Source: Telmatactis stephensoni
Taxonomy: Eukaryota; Cnidaria; Anthozoa; Actiniaria; Isophelliidae
Direction: 5' to 3'
DNA length: 64,000 bases
Assembly: GCA_029948255.1 (NCBI GenBank)
Contig: JALIZF010001494.1
Span: 124,001 to 188,000, forward strand
Shown here piece after piece: positions 23,240 to 33,490 of the stretch. Position 1 is the first letter of the stretch. Every line of letters begins with the position of its first letter. The notes beneath the pieces are model-generated. The model ran no database searches and was not told the DNA's origin. It saw only the letters and a program-made list of their open reading frames with translations. Both the position numbers and the translations under genes were made by a program.

Positions 23240-24374
23240 TTTTTTGCATTTTTGATAATGAAGACAAAGCAATCAAGTTTTTTAACTATCTTAATTTACA
23301 GCATCCTAATATAAAGTTTACGTTAGAAAAAGAAATTAACAACTGCCTTTCTTTTCTCGATGTCAAAATTAACAAACTAATGGACAACTCTTGCATAACT
23401 TCTATACATCGTAAGAAAACGTATACTGGTCTGCTTACTAATTTTAATAGCTTCACCTCACTTTCATATAAAGTAGGACTAATACGCACATTAATAGACA
23501 GAGCTTTTAAAATTAACAACAGTAAAGATGGTTTTGAAAAAGACGTTACTGATATCAAAACCATCCTTAAACGTAATACCTTTCCTTCTTATCTTATTGA
23601 CAAGGTAACTCAAAGTTATCTTGACAAAACAACTCAAAACTCTAATGCCAATCTTAATCAAAAACCACAATCTACTAATAACTCAGAAACCAGATATTTC
23701 AAACTTCCTTTCATTGGGAAATATTCATCTTTTGCCCAAAAGAAAGTTAGGCAGCTTTCCAAACGTTTTTGTGATAAACTAGATATCAAATTAGTCTTTC
23801 ACTCATTTAAAATAAATCGTTTATTTTCTGTTAAAGATCCCATCCCTGATGTTCTTAAATCTTGTGTGGTCTATGAATTCTCTTGTTCGAGCTGTAACGC
23901 TCGATATATAGGTGAAACAGTTCGCCATCTTTCCACACGAATTAATGAACACCTTTTTTCCGACAAACAATCTCATATTTTCAAACATTTGTCTTCTAAC
24001 ATAGATTGTAAAAATGCTGCATCATCAGATAGTTTTAAAATAATTGATACAGCAAATAGTCCTTATCAACTTAAAATAAAAGAAGCTCTTCATATTATGG
24101 CTTCTAAACCTGAGTTAAACACTCAGGTTAAGCATTTTAATACCACCATCAATATGTAATTTGTTTATATACCTTTCGTTTTTAGTTTGTTTATATGTCA
24201 TATTTTAAGTATTCAAACTATGTAATGACCGTTGTAATTTTATATGTAACTAGATTCTATTAATAGTAGATACATTTAGTCAAACTTGTAATCACTTCAA
24301 CAACTGAAGATGGCTTTATGAAAGCCGAAACATGTCTTGTTTAAAACTCAAAAAAGTTGTGTTTTTATTTAAAA
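23240..24374 (+). mobile_element. Penelope-like element copy D, 5'-truncated
   Basis: Inverted copy of A (1135 bp), carrying only the C-terminal GIY-YIG part (frame 23380-24159) and the 3' end. It runs into X3 exactly as B runs into X1. Confidence 0.85.
24299..24341 (+). ncRNA. hammerhead-ribozyme-like motif, PLE-D 3' end
   Basis: Same 43-nt structure. The CUGAAGA box is at 24304-24310 and predicted cleavage follows C24336. Confidence 0.6.
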
Positions 24375-25377
24375 CTAGACGCACACGTGCGTTCACTCGT
24401 GCCTATGCCTGGAGCCCTTTTTAAGAGAGGCTCCAATGACCGGCTCCGTTCGTACTCTTCCCCTAGCCGTTTCACGCATTCTTCACCATTCCGGGAAATA
24501 GCTAACCGTAACAAATGACCTTTTTTGAATCGGCTAACTTAAACTAAAAAATATCTTGATTAGTTAGTTTGTCTGTCAACAGCTATTAGTGCCTTTGTCT
24601 TTCTATTATCATGCATAGGTATTAGATATCTCCAACATGCAAAAATATACCAGTTTTATATTCAACTTCTTATTTCACTATATATCTCAATTGTTTGCTG
24701 TAAAGACTTCTACAACGGCATATTTGACACAATAACAAATCGTGTATTTTTTCGTTCATGTTTCGGATGTTATATATATGAATAAAAGACGTTACGTGAC
24801 CAAACGCGAAATACAAGGTCAATGGAATCTAGTTTCATGCCATTCCGATATTAAATTAAAATTCACTACAAAAACCTCTCAAGATCTCTTGAATGCTTGA
24901 ATGAGGAATATAATTGACTTGCTTCTATGTATGTTCGTTTAGCAACATGTAGGATGAGAAATTCGTAGTTTTCCAGCTCATAGGAAATAGTCGTTATCGC
25001 GAGGGCCTCGGCTTTCAAGTACTCCATTTAGAGTTCGATATTTGGTCAAAGTATTGGAGATGAAGCTCAAAATAATAGCCCATCCTGAAGCTCTTATAAG
25101 TATATAGGTATTTCTCGAGTTAAAAGCTCCAAATTACATTGTTCTACTGCAGGAAAAGCCCGTCTCTGAAAGCTATTTTCTTTGTAGTCGGCCATCTTGC
25201 ATTCCTAAAGTTCCTGGCTTGCGTTCGCTGTCGCTCAAAGGTGATGAATGAAGGGCATTGTTTTTACGTTCTTAACCAATCAGAAGTCCCTCAGGACGAA
25301 CAGAGGGAAAAAAAAAAAAAAAAAAAACATTTGCAGTTTATAACTCGTTCCCGGCCTAAAGGCCTGGGCACGAGTAA
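24375..25377 (-). mobile_element. Helentron-like element X3
   Basis: 1003 bp, like X1 but with substitutions (for example CGTTCATG for CGTTCGTG near 24756, and CATTCCGAT for CATTCTGAT). It shares the T allele with X1. Confidence 0.55.
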
Positions 25378-25542
25378 AAAAGGAGTAAAAATAAATAACA
25401 ACGGGCTCCTGTAATAATTAATCTTACACTGGGCCTTTAGTATACCATTAGTATATCGGGCTCGTAATGACTGGGATTTACTTGCAAAAAAAGGAGTAAA
25501 AATAAAGAACAATTAGTCTTAATAGCACAAAGGATGTGATAA
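25378..25542. repeat. 165-bp spacer s' (s inverted)
   Basis: Reverse complement of the spacer at 20723-20887, located between X3 and X4. Confidence 0.75.
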
Positions 25543-26526
25543 TTACTCGTGCCCAGGCCTTTAGGCCGGGAACGAGTTATAAACTGCAAATGTTTTTTTT
25601 TTTTTTTTTTTTCCCTCTGTTCGTCCTGAGGGACTTCTGATTGGTTAAGAACGTAAAAACAATGCCCTTCATTCATCACCTTTGAGCGACAGCGAACGCA
25701 AGCCAGGAACTTTAGGAATGCAAGATGGCCGACTACAAAGAAAATAGCTTTCAGAGACGGGCTTTTCCTGCAGTAGAACAATGTAATTTGGAGCTTTTAA
25801 CTCGAGAAATACCTATATACTTATAAGAGCTTCAGGATGGGCTGTTATTTTGAGCTTCATCTCCAATACTTTGACCAAATATCGAACTCTAAATGGAGTA
25901 CTTGAAAGCCGAGGCCCTCGCGATAACGACTATTTCCTATGAGCTGGAAAACTACGAATTTCTCATCCTACATGTTGCTAAACGAACATACATAGAAGCA
26001 AGTCAATTATATTCCTCATTCAAGCATTCAAGAGATCTTGAGAGGTTTTTGTAGTGAATTTTAATTTAATATCAGAATGGCATGAAACTAGATTCCATTG
26101 ACCTTGTATTTCGCGTTTGGTCACGTAACGCATTTTATTCATATATATAACATCCGAAACACGAACGAAAAAATACACGATTTGTTATTGTGTCAAATAT
26201 GCCGTTGTAGAAGTCTTTACAGCAAACAATTGAGATATATAGTGAAATAAGAAGTTGAATAAACTGGTATATTTTTGCATGTTGGAGATATCTAATACCC
26301 ATGCATGATAATAGAAAAGCTGTTGACAGACAAACCGACTAATCAAGGTATTTTTTAGTTTAAAAGTTAGCCGATTAAAAAAAGGTCATTATGTTACGGT
26401 TAGCTATTTCCTGAAATGTTGAAGAATGCGTGAAACGGCTCGGGGAAGAGTACGAATGGAGCCGGTCGTTGGAGCCTCTCTTAAAAAGGGCTCCAGGGGC
26501 ACGAGTGAACGCACGTGTGCGTCTAG
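25543..26526 (+). mobile_element. Helentron-like element X4, most diverged copy
   Basis: 984 bp, with several small deletions relative to X2 near 26260-26320 and a shortened 3' end (CCAGGGGCACGAG). It ends with hairpin and CTAG at 26526. Its right flank matches part of the spacers. Confidence 0.55.
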
Positions 26527-26612
26527 TTTGCATGTAAATCCAAGTCATTGCGAGTCCGATATACTAATGGTACTGAAGGCCCAGTGTAAGATTAGCTATG
26601 CTAAACTGGTAT
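26527..26612. repeat. flank homologous to spacer s
   Basis: GTAAATCCAAGTCATTGCGA and onward matches spacer s with about 10-15% divergence. Confidence 0.6.
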
Positions 26613-26651
26613 ACTTTATAAATATTTTTAAACCTTTAAAGAAAGTTCATT

Positions 26652-26687
26652 ATCATGATCATCATCATCATCATCATCATCATCATT

Positions 26688-26758
<71 letters not shown>

Positions 26759-26774
26759 TATTATCATTATAGAA
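26652..26774. repeat. (ATC)n microsatellite, ~120 bp
   Basis: Nearly pure ATC/CAT triplets. Poly-His and poly-Ile frames over it are not genes. Confidence 0.95.
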
Positions 26775-27002
26775 GTTTCACAGTTATGGGCATGTTTCTA
26801 CAAGTGTACAGGTATAACGACTCCATGTAAGGAAGACTTCTAATGTCCTGAGGTTTATAGGGGTATATCATATAGTCCGTCGCGTAGTGTCCTGACGAAC
26901 TACACTTAGTAAGGACAACTTCTATTGTCTTCAGCTTACTTAGTAAGGACAACTTCTATTGTCCTGAGCTTTTGTGATGGTGCGCAATACAATACGTGTA
27001 CC

Positions 27003-27400
27003 TAATTAGTAGATGTAGCGATTGTAGTTAGTGTAGCACCTGCAGTAAGTGTAGTATCTGTAGTAGGGGTTGTACTAGTAGTAGGTGTAGTGGTTGTAGT
27101 TGGTGTAGCACCCGTTGTAGGTGTAGTATACTCTGTAGTACCTGTAGTATCTGTAGTAGCCCTAGTATCGGGGGTGGAAGCAGAATAATGAATAATGAAT
27201 AACGATTTGAGAATGCTTTGGAATAATGAATTATTGCATCTGAAACCCGGCCCAAGGAATAATGAATAATGACAAGATGAAAAAAAGAATGATAATGAAT
27301 AACAGGAAATAGAAAAAGAATAAGGAATAATGGGAAACAGTTAAACGAATGATGCATTCTTGAGAAAACTTGTTTGGCAATAATGAATAATGGTACCATT
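27003..27400. repeat. degenerate GTAGTG- and AATAATG-type tandem repeats
   Basis: 27003-27170 is an imperfect array built on TGTAGTA/GGTTGTAGT units. 27180-27400 is rich in GAATAATGAATAATG units. No gene is seen. Confidence 0.7.
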
Positions 27401-27555
27401 CATATCCTGACTACTTATTGTCTTGCTACGGATACTGATGTTTTTTACCTTTACCTTTTGAATGATTTTGGATCGTTCATAAATATATTGAGATTGATTA
27501 ATATTCATGATTATTGATATATGGATATCGTTTAATTTCTCTATATTTCTTAAAT

Positions 27556-27790
27556 GTGCGATCGAATAGGAGAAGGGGGATGAGAGGAAAAGGAGGGGTC
27601 ATTAGGGACCCTTAATTGTTTCCTTTCATTTCTCCACCATCCCCTCTCCTCCCCTCCCTCTCCTCAGCCCTCCCCTAGCCCGCCAGCCACGCCAGCTACA
27701 GCCCCTACCCTGTGAGCAGAGGGTATTTTCGGATCCCAGCGGAATATTATTCCGGCTCGCAGGGTAGCTAGACCTAGCTAGCCCCTTGCT
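27556..27790. repeat. purine/pyrimidine foldback, family F
   Basis: A polypurine arm (GGAGAAGGGGGATGAGAGG) and a polypyrimidine arm (CCCCTCTCCTCCCCTCCC) face each other. The ends contain CTAGC and GGGTAG blocks. Confidence 0.5.
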
Positions 27791-28109
27791 ACAAGCAACA
27801 GGTGCAGTTAATCTAAAGGAGAAAAATATTACCATGAAGAGTTTTCAAAAAAACAATCTTATTTCAATTCAGGACTTTTAGGCCAAATAAACAATACACA
27901 GTGATATTCTAAGGACTTTAATTTTGACCATTTTCCCTTTAGTCTCCCTTGCAGCCATAAAGCTCTTTACTGAATCTGGAAGGAAAAGTAGTACTACTTG
28001 AACTACTCGCAGTCTAGTAGAACTTGGGCTTCCTGTGCTTCGACCACACCCGATTGTGGTTCCTATAACCCTGTGCGCGCCCTAAACAATTTCTCTGCGC
28101 GCACTCAAA

Positions 28110-28149
28110 TGACGTACCTCTTGATGTCACAAATATGAAGTTGACGTCG
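28110..28149 (+). promoter_or_regulatory. three CRE/ATF-like sites upstream of the coiled-coil gene
   Basis: TGACGTAC (28110-28117), TGATGTCA (28122-28129) and TGACGTCG (28142-28149) lie 89-128 bp before the ATG. They resemble bZIP ATF/CREB sites; function is inferred. Confidence 0.4.
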
Positions 28150-28237
28150 TGCGCGAAGAAAACTCGCAGTGCTGAGAAGTTGTTGAGCGTACAAGACGTG
28201 TTTTGATACTCTCGTGAAATTAATTTTACAAGTGAAA

Positions 28238-29224
28238 ATGTGCTGGGCTTGGCTTTCCGTGTTTCGTAACAAAAACAAAGTCGCTCCAGTCTCTCCGACT
28301 GTGAGCCCGTTCAGTAAGGAATTGCTGAAACGTGCAAAAACCCAAATGGAAAAAGAAAACGCCCTTTTGAAAAGGAGTGTCTCGACTCAAACAGGCCAAA
28401 GTTTGATGAACTTGGTCGAGAAAAAGAGAAGCCAGACACCCAAATGGATGAGTTATGACTTGGATCTCAATGGCAATATCGTCGCTAATGGTTTGACAAG
28501 ATGCTGCACCAAGAAGCTTGAAAGAGATCCTAAGCTTCCGATCCTCACCCTTGAAATGCTTCTGGAGAAACAAACGCAAGCAGAGGAAAATAGAAACAAA
28601 GAAATTGAAAAGAAGCGGAAAGCCACTACCAGGAAAATCGTATCCAAACCAAAAGAAGAGGACGAAGAGGCTGAAAGATTGAGTAAAGCTGCTAGATTAG
28701 CCGAGAAACAGGCTAGAGCAACAGAAAACCGACAAGCTCAAATTGCAAAGAGAAAAGAAACTGCCAGGAGATCTGTTGAAGTGAAAATGCCCAGAAATCC
28801 TGACGAAGAGCAGGCAGAAATATTGCGCAGAGCAGCGAAAATAGCAGAGAAGCACATGCGAGCTGCAGAGAAAAGACAAGCCCAGATGGAACTTGTTAAG
28901 ACTAAAGCAAACAAGTCCTTCAGTAATAACCGCTGTAGATTGGTAGATGCGCAACGCTTTGCCAAAGCACAAGAGACAGGAGAGAAAAGCCAGAGAAAGA
29001 TGAGCACTGTCAAAGCCAACAGGGAAAGGGCCGTGAGGAGAGTTGTCCAGAAACAACAACTGCGAGAATCTCACGCGAAGAAAGTCAGAGCAAGACTTGC
29101 CAAGCAACACAAGGACGAGGAAGAATTGGCCAACAACTTGACAGAAGATATTGAAGTTGACTCCAACTACTGCGCATCAGACAGTGACCAAAATGACGAA
29201 TTGTGGGACGACTTCTGGGCATAA
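28238..29224 (+). CDS. intronless basic coiled-coil repeat protein, 328 aa
   Basis: One uninterrupted frame from ATG (context GAAAATGTG) to TAA. It is a strongly charged, Lys/Arg/Glu-rich protein. Three internal repeats of the form EKQ.RA.ENRQAQI.K.K...R lie at residues about 110-135, 156-180 and 204-228. A weaker fourth unit (KMSTVKANRERAVRRV) lies near 254-269. The helical repeats recall stathmin-type helices (compare KENREA..A...RLQEK in stathmins), but the match is too weak to name a family. The C-terminus is acidic (DSDQNDELWDDFWA). No signal peptide or membrane segment is visible. Being intronless among intron-rich genes suggests an old retrogene; no poly(A) tail or target duplication remains. 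It is convergent with the PUB gene. Confidence 0.65.
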   Translation: MCWAWLSVFRNKNKVAPVSPTVSPFSKELLKRAKTQMEKENALLKRSVSTQTGQSLMNLVEKKRSQTPKWMSYDLDLNGNIVANGLTRCCTKKLERDPKLPILTLEMLLEKQTQAEENRNKEIEKKRKATTRKIVSKPKEEDEEAERLSKAARLAEKQARATENRQAQIAKRKETARRSVEVKMPRNPDEEQAEILRRAAKIAEKHMRAAEKRQAQMELVKTKANKSFSNNRCRLVDAQRFAKAQETGEKSQRKMSTVKANRERAVRRVVQKQQLRESHAKKVRARLAKQHKDEEELANNLTEDIEVDSNYCASDSDQNDELWDDFWA

Positions 29225-29545
29225 GTAAAAACTACGTTTCCCAGTTCAGCAACAGAAACTTTGAGACTTAATGTACATTTGACTTTAAACAATATTTGAT
29301 GTCGGTAAATAATTATACAAATATTATTGTTTTGTATTATTCCTATGCTATTTTTATTCATGGACATATCAATCTGTTATCTATATATATATAAATGATA
29401 AGAGGTGACAGTTCTGAAGTAGTGGCCCATTATATATTTGAAAGCCAACCATACAACAACCGGTTTACAGCTGAGATCTGAATGTTTCTTCACTCCAGAT
29501 CCCTACAGATAAATGCTTGTTACCTTAGGAATGCTCGTGATACGA

Positions 29546-30290
29546 TGGTGTAATATACCAGTCCTGTTGAATGGGGACACCTCTTAGGATGTAGGGCTAG
29601 TAGGAAGCCTGCGCATGTAGTCTAGTTATATAGTTATATAGGTACTACCTAGAGCGGAGAGGAACAGGCATTTCAATATCCTTCCTCCTCATTTTAATGC
29701 CATTTTTCTCCCCCCTCCCTAATTTTTTCAGCCATTTCTCTTCACTACATCTCATAATTGTTTTCCTCCCTCCTTCTAAACTGATTTTTCCTGCCTCTCT
29801 TCTCCCTCCTCCCTACTTTTTGGGGGCCTATTTCTCCCTAGCTCCTCCCTAAACCGTTCCTCTCCGCTCTAGCTACCGATATACAATTAATCTACTTCTA
29901 TGTCTAGTAATCATAAAGCCAAATTCATTTTTAGTCCTTAGGTTTATCCTTTTTGTAATTATATGAGTTATACTATCTGTAACTCTAGCTTCTTCTAAAA
30001 TATCATTTTTCTATAAGTAATCTTCTCAGTCTACTTCTTAGGGTATCTTAATCAAGTCTTGCCTTCGTTGTGTCGATTATTTCTTTTTCTTGAGGCCTGG
30101 TACGTTCCAAGGCTTCTTAAATATAGGGATTCTTAGTTCAAATTATTCTAACTAGGGCTTGCGTTCTGAGCGCAAGTCTAATCTTAAGATCGAATTAATT
30201 AGCTATATGCGTGGTAGGGCCAGTATTTTGCAGCATGATACTGCACCGCCCATACACAGACCACAGCAGGGCTGGTATATTACACCATCA
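29546..30290. mobile_element. possible 740-bp TIR element with inner foldback
   Basis: GATGGTGTAATATACCAG near 29548 pairs with CTGGTATATTACACCATC near 30270. A family-F-like block (CTAGAGCGGAGAGGAAC ... CTCTCCGCTCTAG) lies inside at 29649-29872. Confidence 0.45.
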
Positions 30291-30597
30291 TTCAGATCGC
30301 TTGAGGTTCCGGCCTGAATTAACACAGAATTCGTCACCGCTTCTAATTTTTCTGTTTGTGTAAATAAACTTATTTGACTATGTGTAAATAAATAAAACTC
30401 TGTTCTGAAACTGATTGTGTGATTGATCGATGTCAGTAAGAAAGCTAGCTTGCAAAGATATCGAAATCAAGTCATGAGTACTTGTTAACGAATAAGGATC
30501 CCCCTCCCCCTGAGAGAATGAATGAATGAAGAAGAAAAGTTAGATAATACTGAGAAAGAAGATAACATATTTAAGGAATATAAAACGCGCGCGCATT

Positions 30598-30742
30598 TTT
30601 CTGTACTGTGATAATAACACGTCGATGGAGGATGTAGAGCAAGAGAAAAGCAAGCTTGGGAACACGAGGCGTAACCGACGGTGTTTCTCTTACTTTTCGA
30701 ATGCTCTACATCTTCCAGAGTGTTTTTATCACAGTACAGAGA
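30598..30742. mobile_element. hairpin MITE core
   Basis: TCTGTACTGTGATAA / TTTATCACAGTACAGA and GATGTAGAGC / GCTCTACATC are inverted. The interior is short. Confidence 0.55.
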
Positions 30743-33490
30743 CATAAGCGATCGTTTCATATTGCTTTTATAAAATATTTTCGTACGTTTTTGAGCGAAC
30801 CATGTCCCTATCCTCTGATATAAACATGGTAGCCAGCCAATCAGCGCGCGTGTTATAACTCAAATATTTTATATAAAATGAATAAGAATCTAGCTAGGAG
30901 AGGAAAACGTTGAGCTAGGGAAAGAAGGGAAGCAAAAAGGGCCGAACGTGGTTGAAGTAGAAAGGAAATGTTTACGTACTTTACTGTTAACCACTGAGTT
31001 ACAGCCTTAGTCCGTTTTCATTTTGATGCCATCACTTGAGCAATAAAATCAATAGTATATATAGCTATTTCAAAAAAGGTTGGCGGGGCGAATGGCAATC
31101 ATAATTGCTTCATTTTCATTAATTAAATACCAAAGCAATGCCGGTACCATAAAGTAAAGACCTTATTGGACAAAGTGGTCGATAGGCGATTCATATCTTC
31201 GCGTCGGATAGCAGGTCTAATAGCGTAACCACAGTTCCTTTCGGTCGTGCAATCACCAAATCGCTAATTGTCCCGTGATTAACCTTTTTTGAAAAGCTAT
31301 ATACATTAGTTAAATTAAAAATCTATTAGAACGATCAGAGCAACATGCAGGAAAAGACTAGCTCTGATCAAGATGAAGCCGTTTTATTTTCCTTTCCTTT
31401 TTGTTTTTCTTTTTTCCTCGCGACGAGAAAACGTTATTCCGAATGAATAGTCCGGCAGGTCAAAACTAGCTCGTATAGTGAAAAAAACCCTTTAATTTAT
31501 GTGATTGTAAATAAATATTATTCGTAAATATAGTAAAGATATGGGAAGTTATAGAAAAAGGGATGGACGAAAGGGAGAAAGGAAAACGAAGTAAAGGGCA
31601 GAAGTGGGAGGACGAGAAAGCAAGGAAAGAGAGATGAACTCAGATATGTTAAGAAAGGAAGACAGATCGAAAACGGAAATACAATTCTTCTAGAGTGGGA
31701 ACTGGAGGACAAAATACAAGGAATTTAATCCATTGATTCAAAATGTACGTTAATTGTTTTACAATTAAAAAATAATTTCTCATGCTTTGTACAATTACAA
31801 TAGACTTTAAAAAAAAAAAAAATCACGAATTACATTTCAAATCGAAGTTGGACTTGTAGTTTTGATGCATTTAGAACAGCTTTCAAGGTGCTGTGAAAAC
31901 GGTACAGCACACGGCAAAAACACGATCACGGCACCGCACGGCACGTCAGGGTCTGCTTGACTCTAGCTTGTCCGAAACTGCTCTATTGTATAATGTATTT
32001 ATCAAGTCCAAACTCAACTTGACATTGTTCGTGTGCACTAAATTATATTTCATGGTACCCTGCGAACAGAACCTTGTTTTACCTTTTCCCTAGAGTGGAA
32101 GGGGGAGGTAAAAGGAAGCTTCTGGTTACTGGGTAATTTTATGGCGAATTACGCGCATTTACTTTTGAAAATTGCCTGTTCTTGAAACACCACTCCCCTC
32201 ACCTATACGCCATATGTCAATAACAAACCCCAGTTCAAACATTATTTTATCACCTTAGTGTAGAGGTTCTCTGCACGTTTTGATGACTTATTATTGCTAG
32301 TATAAATTATATGGAATTACAAAACCTCGGAACTGATCTCACGAACGGGAACGATGACACTCAGGCGAGTCAGGCTCTCGCGTCACGTAACGTGACATGT
32401 TGTTGTCCATTTGTGCAACCACCCGCGTTAACTTGCGACCTCGCCCGTCACTAGCAAGCGTTGGGAGTATTCAAAACTTAGTTTGACATTTCATTTCCTA
32501 CCAGCAGAAACTAAACCATGCAGCTTGAAAAAACAGAGCTCTGGGCTAAAAACAGCCAAAACGCGGGCAACTTAACATTTTGTTGCGCTCGCAGTCTCGG
32601 TCTACGCCAAATCTAATCCAAATAAAGTTGAAAAGGTATCCTCCATTTTCGCTGCCGTCTACAGTGAAACAGCTTTTTCTCAGAGAAATTAAAACGCCGT
32701 TTTGGTGCGGACGGGAGACCTAACCGCGTTAAAATAGATGCGGTTTCAAATTTATTGGTATTTGTGAGGACGTTCAGCGGCGGATCTAAGCATTTTGAAA
32801 GGGAGAGGCACCATCGAGATTAAAAGAGCCATTTTTGGGAGTGGGTTATTTTTGGCATGCGCGCGCTCGAGAAAGTCATTTTAGAACGATTTATCCGCGC
32901 CCCCCGGCCCCTCCCCTGGATCCGCCCCTGACGTTGCCTTAGAGTACGTCCAAACTAATTCGGATCAGATTTGAGAACGCTTCTTTTTCTCTTCTTTCGC
33001 TATCCACACCCAAACGGAATGTTTTTAGGCAAAAGAATTAAAAAAACCTTGTCTTATTGTGAACGAGAGACCAACCTAACTGCGCAATAGTACTTTTTCA
33101 AATTTATACGGATTAGCCTCAACGTAGCCGGCATTTCTAGGGCAAGGGGGTGGGGAGAAGAAGGGAACGAATGCTTTTCCCATTACCCTCTTCCTCCCCC
33201 TCCTTCCCTTTGCGCAAGCTACGCAGGCTAGCGTCGACGTAGCCTCACTCCTGGGACGCCCTATTAATGCAGACATGCAGTATTGTTCCCGATCTTGTTC
33301 CATAAATTATAAACCCTCTAAAGATGGAAAATCCGTTAATTTGGAAACCTTTCTTGAAGTTTAATATCCGCATGGAGTTCCACTGTGATTTTTCATGTTA
33401 GGTCCGAGGTGCAACAATTTGCATGCAATTTTCATGCAGTTATAAAACTAAGATTGCACTACAAGTCGTGACCCTTGGCTAAAGAAAGGT
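30743..33490. other. intergenic with repeat remnants
   Basis: No gene recognised. 32770-32935 is a foldback with GGCGGATCTA / TGGATCCGCCCC arms. 33108-33245 is a family-F foldback with TAGCC...GGCTA ends. An A-run lies at 31808-31821. Confidence 0.5.

Larger units (their letters stand above)
17236..26526. repeat. 9.3-kb chain of nested inverted repeats (Penelope + element X)
   Basis: Order: PLE-A(-) 17236-18370, PLE-B(+) 18371-19719, X1(+) 19720-20722, spacer s 20723-20887, X2(-) 20888-21890, PLE-C(-) 21891-23239, PLE-D(+) 23240-24374, X3(+) 24375-25377, inverted spacer s' 25378-25542, X4(-) 25543-26526. The segment 17236-20722 is mirrored by 20888-24374: both arms are 3487 bp with no net indel. 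At least one mismatch was seen (T at 20421 against the mirror position 21189). X3 and X4 differ from X1 and X2 at several positions. Confidence 0.88.

Noticed and set aside
20484..25781. Repeated frames of 73-114 codons in elements X1-X4 (starting MFYCRKSPSL or MFFIFTPF)
   Set aside because: They occur on both strands of a non-coding repeat, run through an A/T homopolymer and into the terminal hairpin. They have no domain and look like repeat read-through.
26426..26843. Poly-His and poly-Ile frames
   Set aside because: Translation of the ATC microsatellite.
28226..29110. Minus-strand frames over the coiled-coil gene
   Set aside because: Antisense shadows; the plus frame has the coherent repeats.
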